From Christensenellaceae bacterium (lineage in GTDB: Bacteria > Bacillota > Clostridia > Christensenellales > UBA1242): a DNA stretch of 64,000 nucleotides. The DNA is taken from NCBI GenBank assembly GCA_031260975.1, contig JAISKJ010000003.1:372065-436064 (forward strand), given 5' to 3'. This document shows, piece after piece, positions 18,721-27,547 of the stretch. The translations under genes and the position numbers were made by a program. Each line of letters opens with the position of its first letter. The stretch's first letter is position 1. The notes beneath the pieces were generated by a model that saw nothing but the letters and a program-made list of their open reading frames with translations, was not told where the DNA came from and made no database searches.

Positions 18721-20153
18721 TGTTTTATGAGAAGAAATTTTTGGGTAAGTCGATGAAATATCAAAAAATATGCTTTAATTTTGCCGGGAACTCAAATAAA
18801 CTGCCTTTAAAAACACAGGGATATAATTTTATGATGGGCGATGGATTGTGTTCGGGGCTGGGACTGCATGAAATTGCCATTCCTGATGCTATCCCAATTA
18901 CTTTTCCGGCTAACACAACAGTCATAAAAGCATGGAGTTATAAGTTTTTTAGTTATCTGGCTCAAGAAGAGCTGCACCTTCTTATATGTTATTGCAGTAA
19001 CAATAAGCTTTATCGCATCAGCCTCAGCTCGTTAGACTTGTATGCTTTGGATTTAACAAACATTCAGCTGAGCAGTACTCCTGAAATGCTGGCTTATAGG
19101 ATAGGCGGATTTGACAGAGCGATATTTTATAGTAAAGACGATATATTGTTCTGGACTTCAGCCGCTCCGCCGTATATTCCGTCAGTTGATTATAAAATAA
19201 AGTCGGCCGCAGTTTTTGGGAATAAAATTCTTGCAGCCCTATGGGAAGATGAATATAAGCTGCACTATTGCGACATTATGAGTGAGCCCGACTTTATTAT
19301 AACCACTGCCCCTGATGAGGATGCAGGAGAGATTGGTATAAGAAAGGAGTTTGGACCTATAACGCGGTTGCTAAACTTTTTTGACTGCCTTGTGGTTATT
19401 ACTGAATTTGGTGTGCTGAGGCTGGACTTAAACGAAAACGGTAAGTTTGTTTTAACGGAATGCTTTTTAAGTGATGCCAAAATTTATGCCGATACGGCAG
19501 CTGTCTGTGGCAGCAAAATTTTTATGCTGACCACTCTTGGGATATATATATTTGACGGACGCAGGGCAAAAAAGAGTGATGTGTTGGAGGTTCCTTCTTA
19601 TGAAAGCCTTGGTCAGCCGGTTGCAGCTTTCTTTGATGGAAAATATTATCTAGCTCTCAAAGTGCATTTTGACAGCAATATTGTAGGTGATGAGGCGATA
19701 TTGGGCTTTGTAAATAACGCACTTATCGTAATTAATGCTGACACCATGCACAAAGACACTATGCGCGGTTTTGATATATGTTCGTTTGCCACCGTTGTAG
19801 AAGATAGGTTTGCTAAGTTATTTGTCGGCACCAGAGGAAGCAGAAGTGATATCATGGGCGAATTTTGCGCCGATGGCACAAACTTTGGCATGCCTCTTAA
19901 AAAAGCATTTAAACTTTTGAGGTTTGGTGCTGATAGTGCCGAGAAAAAAACTATAAGAAGTATATGCATAAGAGGAACGCTTGACTGTATTCTTACTGTT
20001 AAGGATGAAGCGGACAAGCGAAATTTTTGTGTGGTAGGCGGCAGGATAAATAGGTTTATGGTGAACATGGTATCCGAGACCTTTGATATTGAGTTGACGG
20101 CTCAGACAAGCGGCAAAATTGATATATTAGAGATTGAATTTGCAAATATTTAG
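18720..20153 (+). CDS. Hub/nozzle-like structural protein of a short tail (beta-propeller-like)
   Basis: 477 residues from ATG at 18720, overlapping the previous stop; AAGGTGG upstream supports it over a GTG 9 bases earlier. Repeated blade-like strands (LHLLICYCSNNKLYRISL, FDRAIFYSKDDILFWTSA, GSKIFMLTTLGIYIFDGRR, DGKYYLALKVHF) suggest a propeller. This matches the nozzle/hub proteins of short-tailed phages (T7 gp12, P22 gp10), but the match is by organisation and position only. No tailspike follows. Confidence 0.6.
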   Translation: MFYEKKFLGKSMKYQKICFNFAGNSNKLPLKTQGYNFMMGDGLCSGLGLHEIAIPDAIPITFPANTTVIKAWSYKFFSYLAQEELHLLICYCSNNKLYRISLSSLDLYALDLTNIQLSSTPEMLAYRIGGFDRAIFYSKDDILFWTSAAPPYIPSVDYKIKSAAVFGNKILAALWEDEYKLHYCDIMSEPDFIITTAPDEDAGEIGIRKEFGPITRLLNFFDCLVVITEFGVLRLDLNENGKFVLTECFLSDAKIYADTAAVCGSKIFMLTTLGIYIFDGRRAKKSDVLEVPSYESLGQPVAAFFDGKYYLALKVHFDSNIVGDEAILGFVNNALIVINADTMHKDTMRGFDICSFATVVEDRFAKLFVGTRGSRSDIMGEFCADGTNFGMPLKKAFKLLRFGADSAEKKTIRSICIRGTLDCILTVKDEADKRNFCVVGGRINRFMVNMVSETFDIELTAQTSGKIDILEIEFANI

Positions 20154-20215
20154 CATTTTTAACTATCAAAACACCATCAGAAACGGAAATATAATGCTCA
20201 TTTTTTAAAATTTAC

Positions 20216-20249
20216 AAGAAGCGGGCGTTTGGCGCCCTGTTTCTTTTTC
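20216..20249 (+). terminator. Rho-independent terminator after the hub gene
   Basis: AAGAAGCGGGCG pairs with CGCCC-t-GTTTCTT around a TTTGG loop and is followed by TTTTT. Another small hairpin, AAGTGC-aaaa-GCACTT (20279-20294), sits just before the SD of the next gene. Confidence 0.65.
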
Positions 20250-20310
20250 CTCTTATCCTATGATTTTTGAAATTTAAGGAAGTGCAAAAGCACTTAAAGG
20301 AGGGTAGAAA

Positions 20311-20610
20311 ATGAAAAGCACTTTAAAGTATGGTGTAACTATAACTATTGCCGCAATGGCTGTGAGTATAGTCCAGTTTGTTTGTGGTTTTTTGGGATTT
20401 GACATTGATGTCAATATTCTGATAGACATAGCATCAGTTATTATGGCGGTTTTAGTGGTGCTGGGCGTGGTGAAACGCGCCGAGACCATTGACACCGATG
20501 AACTTAAGGGTCAGATTAAAGATGACCTGAAAGACAAGCTGGATGGGTTCACTAAAGATGAGACGGGGGAAAAGGCTTCTGAGAAGAATCAAGACCATGA
20601 CGAACAATAA
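20311..20610 (+). CDS. Holin-like small membrane protein
   Basis: 99 residues: two membrane helices (about 8-30 and 35-54: VTITIAAMAVSIVQFVCGFL and ILIDIASVIMAVLVVLGVV) and a long charged, disordered C-terminus (KDDLKDKL...). This is the plan of small class II phage holins such as phi LC3 type, where the second helix also ends in VLGVV-like sequence. It ends the head block, and no endolysin lies next to it. SD AAAGGAGGG. Confidence 0.6.
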   Translation: MKSTLKYGVTITIAAMAVSIVQFVCGFLGFDIDVNILIDIASVIMAVLVVLGVVKRAETIDTDELKGQIKDDLKDKLDGFTKDETGEKASEKNQDHDEQ

Positions 20611-20657
20611 AAAACATAACCGCTCTCCAAAAAAACAGTCAACCTTATAACTTCTTT

Positions 20658-20690
20658 AAAAAGCACTCCGTTTGGAGTGCTTTTTGTTTG
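20658..20690 (+). terminator. Strong rho-independent terminator
   Basis: AAAAAGCACTCC / GGAGTGCTTTTT, 12-base perfect stem, 4-base loop. It closes the phage block. Confidence 0.9.
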
Positions 20691-20716
20691 CCAAAATATT
20701 GCAATTGTAGTATTAT
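20688..20716 (+). promoter_or_regulatory. Promoter of the membrane protein gene at 20773
   Basis: TTGCCA (20688-20693), 17-base spacer, TATTAT (20711-20716). The leader contains GGAACC and GGTTCC, which can pair just before the SD. Confidence 0.6.
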
Positions 20717-20772
20717 ATATAAAGGAACCTCTTTAAAAAATGCTTTAAAATGCTTGGGTTCCGGGAGTATTC

Positions 20773-21714
20773 ATGACGTTTTTAAACACAGTCAAAATAG
20801 TTATGGCAAACTTTTCGGCAGTATGGAAATTACTGCTTTATTATATTATTTGTGCTGCGGTGCTGTTTACGGTGCTTTATTTTGCTGTGTCCCCGGTCTT
20901 TGACGCACTTAAAAGTGCAGGTGTGTTTCAGGACCTGCTCAATATGATAAACTCAGTGTTTACGGGCTCGTCAGTGGCCACGCAGACCGACAACGCTTTT
21001 TCAAAGGCCTTTAGTGTGCTCAGCTCCAATGTTGACATGTTTGCTTTTCATTATGTTTTAATTATGCTCATGCTGTTTATTATCATACCGTTTTGCTTTG
21101 GCCTTGCCGAGCTTGCTATAGGTGAAGTGTTATATGGATATATGTCCAGCCAGACAAAATACGGCTTTACGCGCAGTTTTATAGGAAAGGTAGGTAAGTC
21201 CTGCCTGTTGCAGCTGACAAAACTTCTGCTTTTGCTGCCTGTTAATATAATAGTAATCCTCGAAGTATACGGCATATTACATTTGTTGGCTATAGGCGGA
21301 ATAGGTCTCATTTTTGCGGCTTTCCTTATTATACTCATGACCATTGTTACGCTGGCTCTTAAAGATACGCTGTTCAGCTGTTGGATGCCTGCAATGCTAA
21401 TTTTGGATATCGGGCCCTTTAAGGCACTTAGAAAAAGTATGGGGACTGTGTCAAGACGGTTTCTTAAAATCTTTTCAACCAATCTGGTGTTGGTACTTAT
21501 TATGTTTTCGATAAACCTGTTTTTTGGTTTGTTTACTTTACTTATTGCAATGGTCATAACAATACCTCTGACTACATTTGTGTTTACTGTGTCTAATATG
21601 GTAGAATACTTTACGGGTCAGGGTATGAAGTTTTATGTTACCCAAGGGATTGTATGTGAGCCCAAACGTATGGAAGAGCAGGACGGAATTGTTCGGCTTA
21701 AAAAGATTGTCTAA
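20773..21714 (+). CDS. Multi-pass membrane protein, function unknown
   Basis: 313 residues with about five to six hydrophobic helices (for example LLLYYIICAAVLFTVLYFAV, FHYVLIMLMLFIIIPFCFGL, LHLLAIGGIGLIFAAFLIIL, FSINLFFGLFTLLIAMVI). It resembles the poorly described YIP1/DUF-type membrane proteins of Firmicutes with LLLP.NI and FKALRKSM segments, but I cannot name the family. ATG at 20773 follows GGGAG. Monocistronic by its own promoter. Confidence 0.7.
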   Translation: MTFLNTVKIVMANFSAVWKLLLYYIICAAVLFTVLYFAVSPVFDALKSAGVFQDLLNMINSVFTGSSVATQTDNAFSKAFSVLSSNVDMFAFHYVLIMLMLFIIIPFCFGLAELAIGEVLYGYMSSQTKYGFTRSFIGKVGKSCLLQLTKLLLLLPVNIIVILEVYGILHLLAIGGIGLIFAAFLIILMTIVTLALKDTLFSCWMPAMLILDIGPFKALRKSMGTVSRRFLKIFSTNLVLVLIMFSINLFFGLFTLLIAMVITIPLTTFVFTVSNMVEYFTGQGMKFYVTQGIVCEPKRMEEQDGIVRLKKIV

Positions 21715-22067
21715 GTGCTTGACTTTTTTGTAATTTGTGTTAAACTAAGTTAAATTGATTTTAACAACCATGAGGTTTTTTGTGGTTTTAAGATATATGA
21801 TTTTATAAAAATCAGAAGATTCAAAAGATAAAAACGCCTCTTTAGGTGTTTTAGTGTCTTTTTGATGTTTTGGGATTATTGGCCTCAAGTAGCGTATTTT
21901 CGCTTTTTGAGCTCAAATTCCTATTATTATAATTTTAAATGGATATTTAATTGAGACAATCTTTTTTGACAATTAAATGGCCATGAAAATAATCTATGGC
22001 TGGCTATAAAAAATTTTGTTTATTGATTTAGTAAATAGGATAGCCATATAATTTTTAAGGAGAAAAT
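21715..22067 (+). promoter_or_regulatory. 353-base intergenic region with weak terminator and RNase J promoter
   Basis: A weak terminator-like stem, AAAACGCCT / AGGTGTTTT (21831-21852), is followed further on by TTGACA (21966-21971), a 16-base spacer and AATAAT (21988-21993). The 5' leader of about 70 bases contains CTATGGCT and GATAGCCATA, which can pair. RNase J genes are often autoregulated through their leaders. No coding sequence seen. Confidence 0.45.
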
Positions 22068-23831
22068 ATGACAAATGAACAAAGTGAGGGCATAATCACT
22101 CAAAACAATATGCTAAATAATGCTGTCGGCAGAAGAGGACAAAATAGAGGGCAGGATAATTTTAAAAGAAACGAACCCGCAAAGGATAATCTTAAGGTAA
22201 TATTTCTGGGCGGTGTCGGCGAAGTGGGCAAGAACATGACTGCGCTGGAATATGGCGACGATATCATAATTATTGACAGCGGAATGGGCTTTCCTGACAA
22301 TGATATGTTGGGTATAGACTGCGTTGTGCAGGATATATCCTACTTGGTTGAGCGTAAATCAAAGGTAAGAGGTATATTTATTACACACGGGCACGAGGAC
22401 CACATCGGTTCACTGCCGTATATTTTGCCGCAGTTAAATGTACCGATTTACGGAAGCAGGCTAACTATGGGTCTTGCTGAAAGAAAGCTTAGGGAGCACC
22501 CCATAAAATATACCGCAAAAAGCGTTGAAGCGGGCTCGGTTATTGCCGCTGGCAAATTTAAGGTGGAGTTTATTCAAGTTACCCATTCAATTCCGGGTTC
22601 AATGATGTTGGCTGTTTTCACCCCGGTGGGCACAGTTATTCACTCGGGTGATTTTAAGATTGACCTGACCCCTGTGGGGCAGGAGCGCATGGATCTTGCG
22701 AGACTTGCTGAGCTAGGAAAGAAGGGAGTATTGCTGCTTTTGTGTGAAAGCACCAATGTTGAACGCGACGGATTTTCGATGAGCGAGCGCGAGATTGGCA
22801 AGACGTTTGAAACACTGTTTATGAAGCATAAGGACAAGCGTATTTTTATCACAGCATTTGCTTCAAATGTGCACCGAATGCAGCAGGCTATTGACCTTGC
22901 CACCAAAACCGGCCGAAAGATTTTTGTGCTGGGCCGAAGTATGATTGATACTCTGGATATTGCCACTAAAATCGGTGAAATGAAATATGATAAAAAACTT
23001 ATCTGCGAAATAGAAAATATAGATAAGTATAAGGATAGCGAAGTGTTGGTTATTCTAACAGGCAGTCAGGGGCAGGAAACCAGTGCGCTTTATAGACTTT
23101 CGGTTGACAACTTCCCCAAAGCTAAGCTCGGCAGCGGAGACACTATTATAATTTCGGCGAGTGCTGTTCCGGGCAACGAAAAAGCTATAAATGATGTCAT
23201 TAATAATCTTGTTATGATGGGCTGTGATGTAGTATATAATGAAATTGCCGATGTACATGTGTCGGGGCATGCCTATAGGGATGAGTTAAAGCTTATTCAT
23301 GCCCTGACCAAACCCAAATTTTTTATGCCCGTGCATGGTGAACATAAGCATCTCAAGGTGCACAAAGAAATGGCCATAGAGCTTGGTATGCAAGAGCGCA
23401 ACATTATTGTTCCTACAATCGGAGCATGTGTTGAGGTTAATCAAAATCTCTTGAAATTTGCAGGTCAAGTTCGTGCCGGTGAGCGTCTTGTTGACGGTTT
23501 TGGCTTAGGCGACACTGAAAGTGTGGTGTTACGCGACCGTAAGGTGCTCAGTGAAGAGGGTATTTGTGTGGTGTTTATGAGTATAGCCAGCCGTACGGGT
23601 GAAATTGAGAACGGACCTGAGATAATCTCGAGAGGGTTTATTTATCAGGAAGAAGCAGGTGAGCTTATAAGCGAAGCCAAGGAAGCACTGCGCAGTCAGC
23701 TTGAGAAAATGGAACTGAAAGGCTTAGACGTGGCAGAAGTTAAGGCGGCGGTGCGTAAAGTAGCGTCAGGGTATTTCTTTAAAAAGACAAAACGCCGTCC
23801 TATGATAATAACTATTGTGAATTATGTTTAA
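22068..23831 (+). CDS. rnj: Ribonuclease J
   Basis: Metallo-beta-lactamase/beta-CASP exo- and endoribonuclease central to mRNA turnover and rRNA maturation. 587 residues. A basic, Asn/Arg-rich N-terminal tail of about 40 residues (NAVGRRGQNRGQDNFKR) precedes the family core, longer than in Bacillus RNase J1. The zinc motif ITHGHEDHIGSLPY is at about 104. Further motifs are HSGDFKID, CESTNVERDG, beta-CASP FITAFASNVHR and VSGHAYRDELKLI. The C-terminal domain is present (RRPMIITIVNYV). SD AAGGAG at the ATG. Confidence 0.95.
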   Translation: MTNEQSEGIITQNNMLNNAVGRRGQNRGQDNFKRNEPAKDNLKVIFLGGVGEVGKNMTALEYGDDIIIIDSGMGFPDNDMLGIDCVVQDISYLVERKSKVRGIFITHGHEDHIGSLPYILPQLNVPIYGSRLTMGLAERKLREHPIKYTAKSVEAGSVIAAGKFKVEFIQVTHSIPGSMMLAVFTPVGTVIHSGDFKIDLTPVGQERMDLARLAELGKKGVLLLLCESTNVERDGFSMSEREIGKTFETLFMKHKDKRIFITAFASNVHRMQQAIDLATKTGRKIFVLGRSMIDTLDIATKIGEMKYDKKLICEIENIDKYKDSEVLVILTGSQGQETSALYRLSVDNFPKAKLGSGDTIIISASAVPGNEKAINDVINNLVMMGCDVVYNEIADVHVSGHAYRDELKLIHALTKPKFFMPVHGEHKHLKVHKEMAIELGMQERNIIVPTIGACVEVNQNLLKFAGQVRAGERLVDGFGLGDTESVVLRDRKVLSEEGICVVFMSIASRTGEIENGPEIISRGFIYQEEAGELISEAKEALRSQLEKMELKGLDVAEVKAAVRKVASGYFFKKTKRRPMIITIVNYV

Positions 23832-23982
23832 ATGTGGTTTGGCTGCGATAGTATTTTAGATTGTTGCTCAGAAAGGGTCAAGTTAGTGTGAAGTTAATTA
23901 ATTCTATTGTTCTGAGAGAAAAACATGAATTGTGCAGTGCTTGCATTTCACAAAAAACAAATATAGCTGTGGGCAGAATTGA

Positions 23983-24011
23983 TTGACTAACTGATTGGTT
24001 TATAATAAAAT
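23983..24011 (+). promoter_or_regulatory. Leaderless promoter of trmR
   Basis: TTGACT (23983-23988), 17-base spacer, TAAAAT (24006-24011), then exactly 6 bases to the ATG at 24018. There is no SD. The expected +1 is at or next to the ATG. Confidence 0.6.
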
Positions 24012-24017
24012 ATACGT

Positions 24018-24665
24018 ATGACAAATGCTGAAGAGTATCTGAATAGTGTAAATAAGCGCGCGGAGGAGTTGAGGCCCCTGCGCCTTTTTGCCGCAGAGAA
24101 TTATATTCCAATTATAAAGCAGTCGACTGAAAAGCTGCTTTTTGCTGTGACTGCTATGACAAAACCTAAGAAAATTTTGGAAATTGGCACAGCAATCGGA
24201 TATTCGGGTCTGATTATGCTGAGAGCACATAAAGACGCTGAGCTTGTCACTATAGAAAAAGAAGAAGATTTCTATGAAATGGCCTATGATAATTTTGAGA
24301 AATTCGCAGGGGGGGGGGTACGGAGTATTATTCAGAAGATGGGTGATGCTATTGAAATATTGCCGACACTCAAAGATAAGTTTGATTTGATATTTTTAGA
24401 CGGCCCCAAAGCGCAGTATATTAAGTTTTTGCCTTATTTGGTTGACCTTTTGACGGTGGGCGGAGTTCTGTTTGCTGATGACGTACTTTTTATGGGTATG
24501 GTACAGGGCAAGATTGAAACTCCTGTCAAGAAACGAAGTATCGTAAAAAACCTGCAAAGGTTTAATGAAGCGGTTGCGCAGCATCCACAGCTTGAAAGTG
24601 TCATGCTTGATATTGAGGACGGTATAAGTCTAAGCGTAAAAATGTTTGGTGGTGAAAATGTTTAA
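24018..24665 (+). CDS. trmR: TrmR-like tRNA (5-hydroxyuridine) O-methyltransferase
   Basis: SAM-dependent methyltransferase of the O-methyltransferase family 3, 215 residues. Motif I is ILEIGTAIGYSGLIML (about 54-69), the acidic motif is LVTIEKEE, and FDLIFLDGPKAQY and ADDVLFMGMV follow. Its neighbour is a U32 protein, the same pairing as Bacillus yrrM-yrrN/O, where TrmR methylates ho5U34 made by TrhP. This is why I name it TrmR rather than a catechol methyltransferase. No SD; see the leaderless promoter. A run of 10 G (24309-24318) encodes AGGG around residue 98; gain or loss of one G would truncate the protein. Confidence 0.8.
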   Translation: MTNAEEYLNSVNKRAEELRPLRLFAAENYIPIIKQSTEKLLFAVTAMTKPKKILEIGTAIGYSGLIMLRAHKDAELVTIEKEEDFYEMAYDNFEKFAGGGVRSIIQKMGDAIEILPTLKDKFDLIFLDGPKAQYIKFLPYLVDLLTVGGVLFADDVLFMGMVQGKIETPVKKRSIVKNLQRFNEAVAQHPQLESVMLDIEDGISLSVKMFGGENV

Positions 24666-24749
24666 TTTGTTCGTTTTCACTGTCAGGGTTCACAAAATAG
24701 CCCATAGGTGAAATGCGAATATTTAAGTTATAAAGGAGAAAGAGAGTAA

Positions 24750-25979
24750 ATGTTGGAGCTTTTAAGTCCTGCTGGGAATGCTGAGAAATTGAAGACGGCC
24801 GTATATTTTGGAGCGGATGCCGTATATTTTGCCGGCAAAAAATATGGTTTGAGGGCCTCTTGTGATAATTTTGAGGCGGATGAGATTGAAGAATATATAA
24901 AATATTGTCACCGGCACGGGGTGAAGGCTTATATAACAATCAATATTATTGCTCACAATGATGATTTAAACGGGCTTGACGAATATATTAAATATCTTGA
25001 AAAAATCGGTGCCGATGCTGTGATTGCGGCTGATATCGGTGTTATTTGTCGCATTCGTGAGGCGGCGCCCGGTCTTGCTATTCATGTGAGTACTCAGGCC
25101 AACATAACCAATAAGTATGCGGCCAAGTTTTTTGCCGACCTTGGGGTTAAGCGTCTAATTTTGGCCAGAGAGCTCAGTATTACCGAAATTAAAGAGATTA
25201 GGGAGTATATTCCTAACGAGGTTGAACTCGAAGCCTTTGTTCATGGGGCTATGTGTATAAGTTATTCGGGCAGGTGTTTACTCAGCAATTATCTTTCGGG
25301 CAGAGACAGCAACCGAGGGCAGTGTGTGCAGGCGTGCAGATGGGAGTATAGTATATCCGAAAAATCACGCAGGGGCAGTTTTTATGATGTAATAGAGGAT
25401 GAGCGGGGTACGTATATCCTCAATAGTAAAGACCTTAATATGCTTGAGCATTTGAGGGCTCTGATTGATGTGGGAGTGACCTCATTTAAGATTGAAGGCA
25501 GAATGAAGTCCCCTTATTATGTGGCTACGGTAACAAATGCCTACAGGCGGGTGCTTGATAAAATGAAAGAAGATATCAATTATAAACCCATAAAAACACT
25601 GAAAGATGAGTTATATAAAGCTAGTCACAGACAGTATACTACGGGATTTAATTTTAAAGACAGATTTAAAGAAGAAAGAGAATGTCTTGAAAGTTCTATG
25701 CCTGTTCAGACGCATGAGTTTATGGCGCTTGTTTTAGAGGACCGAAAAGACGGATTTGTTTTGGTTCAGCAACGCAACCGCTTTGAGGTTGGTGAAGAAT
25801 TAGAAATACTCAGCCCTAATGATACTTTCAATAAAAAGTTTAAAGTGACAAAAATTAAAAATCTAAATGGCAAAGAAGTTGAAATGGCCAAACTTGTGCA
25901 AGAAAAACTGATGCTAAAAACCAAATTATCGCTTAAGGCAGGGGATATTTTGAGAAAAAGGGTAGCGGGAGGGGGTTGA
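24750..25979 (+). CDS. trhP: U32-family protein, TrhP-like tRNA hydroxylation protein
   Basis: 409 residues. The U32 signature is plain: ELEAFVHGAMCISYSGRCLLSNYLSGRDSNRGQCVQACRW (about residues 160-200), with the Cys residues that hold an Fe-S cluster. The N-terminal ELLSPAGNAEKLKTAVYFGADAVYFAGKKYGLRA and KIEGRMKSPYYVATV are typical too. TrhP proteins use prephenate to hydroxylate U34 of tRNA. The role follows from family and the trmR neighbour; the 'peptidase' name is historical. SD AAAGGAG. The stop codon overlaps the next gene's -35 box. Confidence 0.85.
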   Translation: MLELLSPAGNAEKLKTAVYFGADAVYFAGKKYGLRASCDNFEADEIEEYIKYCHRHGVKAYITINIIAHNDDLNGLDEYIKYLEKIGADAVIAADIGVICRIREAAPGLAIHVSTQANITNKYAAKFFADLGVKRLILARELSITEIKEIREYIPNEVELEAFVHGAMCISYSGRCLLSNYLSGRDSNRGQCVQACRWEYSISEKSRRGSFYDVIEDERGTYILNSKDLNMLEHLRALIDVGVTSFKIEGRMKSPYYVATVTNAYRRVLDKMKEDINYKPIKTLKDELYKASHRQYTTGFNFKDRFKEERECLESSMPVQTHEFMALVLEDRKDGFVLVQQRNRFEVGEELEILSPNDTFNKKFKVTKIKNLNGKEVEMAKLVQEKLMLKTKLSLKAGDILRKRVAGGG

Positions 25980-26004
25980 CAATTAGTCAATTTACGATTA
26001 TACT
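25976..26004 (+). promoter_or_regulatory. Consensus sigma-A promoter of the gene at 26028
   Basis: TTGACA (25976-25981), 17-base spacer, TATACT (25999-26004). The -35 box overlaps the trhP stop. Confidence 0.8.
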
Positions 26005-26027
26005 CAATATAATGGGAGGGAAAAAAC

Positions 26028-26528
26028 ATGTATAGAACTACAAAACTTGAAAGACTTGACGAAAAAAATATAAAACCAATGCCGCTTGCATCTGAGGTTA
26101 AGGAGCGTATGGAAATAGAACTGCTGCTGAGAGAAGCATTTACTAATGCGGCTTATGATAACATTTCAAAAACCGCAAAAGAATTGGTTGAGAGCGGCGT
26201 GACTGTTGCTCAAATTGAAGCTCAGACAGAAAGGTTTGCAAAACAGCATGAGGGGTTTTATGAGCCGGAACGTTTTATGCATAAAGATAATCTTTCAGAT
26301 GCTTTTCTTAGTTTGAGAATAAATTTATCTGATGTGTCAGGGATGTATCCCACTGCAGAACAGATAATTGAGGACGCACATTACCGTGACCTTTTTGGGA
26401 AAACTGACGATGTAATAGAAAGAGAAGAACCTGGATTCAAATGGGTTAATCCTGTAGAAGGGTATGGTTCAAATGTAAGCTCTCCCAAAGCTGCAATAGA
26501 AGAAAGCAAAAATATAGGCGGTCAATAA
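26028..26528 (+). CDS. Hypothetical cytoplasmic protein
   Basis: 166 residues, charged, mostly helical, no signal or membrane segment. Notable parts: LREAFTNAAYDNISKTAKELVESGVT, HEGFYEPERFMHKDN and a disordered C-terminus with Gly/Ser. No family recognised. It has a consensus promoter, SD GGGAGGG and its own terminator, so it is a well-expressed single-gene unit. Confidence 0.7.
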   Translation: MYRTTKLERLDEKNIKPMPLASEVKERMEIELLLREAFTNAAYDNISKTAKELVESGVTVAQIEAQTERFAKQHEGFYEPERFMHKDNLSDAFLSLRINLSDVSGMYPTAEQIIEDAHYRDLFGKTDDVIEREEPGFKWVNPVEGYGSNVSSPKAAIEESKNIGGQ

Positions 26529-26575
26529 AAGCTTGGTAAGGTTTTTTAGTAAGCCCAAAACCCATATTTACAGAT

Positions 26576-26607
26576 AAAAAAACACTCATAATTACGGGTG
26601 TTTTTTT
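26576..26607 (+). terminator. Rho-independent terminator
   Basis: AAAAACACTC / GGGTGTTTTTTT hairpin with a T run, following the gene at 26028. Confidence 0.75.
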
Positions 26608-26737
26608 GTGGTGATGTGTCAACATTTTAATGATAGAAGACGGAGTTTCTGATTTATTATCTCTGGACATGCAACAAGGAATGAATTTTGTCATATACAT
26701 TCTGTATGCTTTTGAAAGGGCATATTTGGGGGTGTAT

Positions 26738-27439
26738 ATGATAGTTGAAAGTTTTATGACGTTCATGAACAGAATTATGCTTTTTTCGGCGTTTGTCAAT
26801 AATGTATCATGTTTTCCAAAGCCTTTGAATCCCGAAGCAGAAAAGGAGAACTTTGAAAAGTTTTGGGCGGGCGACAAAAAGGCAAAAGAAATTTTGATAA
26901 GCCATAACTTGAGACTTGTAGCGCATATAGTAAAAAAATATAATACAGCGGGAGAGGCCGATGATTTGATATCGGTGGGCTCCATAGGTCTTATTAAGGC
27001 TATCAACAGTTTTCAATATGGAAAGAACACACAGTTCAGCACTTATGCTGCCAGATGTATTGAAAATGAAATCCTTATGCTCTTGAGGGTAAACAAAAAA
27101 CATCAATCAACTTTGGCGCTTAATGAAGTGCTCAGCCGCGACAAAGAGGGAAATGAGGTGTGTCTTATGGATATCGTTCCCGACATTGAGCATGATGTTA
27201 TTGAGGAGGTGGAAAATAACATTCTGACCGTTAAGCTCCTCGGCATCATAAAAGAAAGCTTAAGTGAACGGGAATATCAGATTATGGAGCTGCGCTTTGG
27301 TATTGGCGGCAAGCCTACATATACTCAACGCGAGGTTGCTGACCGGCTTGGTATATCAAGGTCATATATAAGCAGACTTGAAAAAAAGGCGCTTGCCACC
27401 ATACGCGCTCAAATAAAGAAACAAGAGTTGTTTTTCTAA
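26738..27439 (+). CDS. sigK: SigK-type RNA polymerase sigma factor (sporulation family)
   Basis: 233 residues from ATG at 26738, chosen because GGGGGTG lies just upstream and the length matches SigK (about 234-241). Core motifs: SHNLRLVAHIVKKYNTAGEADDLISVGSIGLIKAI (region 2.1-2.2), TQFSTYAARCIENEILMLLR (region 2.3-2.4, very close to SigK), and RFGIGGKPTYTQREVADRLGISRSYISRLEKKAL (region 4). The hydrophobic N-terminal 20 residues resemble the SigK pro-sequence. In Bacillus it drives late mother-cell genes. It could also be a paralogue with another role. Confidence 0.85.
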   Translation: MIVESFMTFMNRIMLFSAFVNNVSCFPKPLNPEAEKENFEKFWAGDKKAKEILISHNLRLVAHIVKKYNTAGEADDLISVGSIGLIKAINSFQYGKNTQFSTYAARCIENEILMLLRVNKKHQSTLALNEVLSRDKEGNEVCLMDIVPDIEHDVIEEVENNILTVKLLGIIKESLSEREYQIMELRFGIGGKPTYTQREVADRLGISRSYISRLEKKALATIRAQIKKQELFF

Positions 27440-27457
27440 AAAACTGTCACATACTAA

Positions 27458-27486
27458 CTTCGCCACAAAATTGGCGGAGTTTTTTA
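27458..27486 (+). terminator. Rho-independent terminator of sigK
   Basis: AACTTCGCC / GGCGGAGTT stem and T run. Confidence 0.8.
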
Positions 27487-27499
27487 AGCCGCGTTTTAC

Positions 27500-27529
27500 T
27501 TGCCAAAAACCGACAATTTGTGCTAATAT
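27500..27529 (+). promoter_or_regulatory. Promoter of the DUF3784-like/nitroreductase pair
   Basis: TTGCCA (27500-27505), 18-base spacer, TAATAT (27524-27529), 18 bases before the ATG at 27548. Confidence 0.6.
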
Positions 27530-27547
27530 ATGGCTGAGGGATGAAAT

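Larger units (their letters stand above)
11850..20610 (+). mobile_element. Phage head-assembly gene block (tailless or short-tailed phage type), no integrase or replication genes
   Basis: Ten same-strand genes in canonical head order: large terminase, two small proteins, portal, scaffold, capsid, small protein, connector, hub-like protein, holin-like protein. Every frame is open and has a good SD. I find no integrase, repressor, excisionase, replication gene, endolysin, tape measure or tail fibre, and no flanking tRNA or obvious att repeats. Codon and base use resemble the neighbouring host genes. It is either a remnant kept intact or a domesticated particle system. Confidence 0.75.

Noticed and set aside
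11774..20772. Complete inducible prophage
   Set aside because: No integrase, repressor, replication, lysin or tail-fibre genes and no attachment repeats were seen; only head, connector and holin-like genes.
26630..26737. Extended N-terminus for SigK
   Set aside because: The 36 extra residues have no family match. ATG 26738 has a strong SD and gives the normal length.
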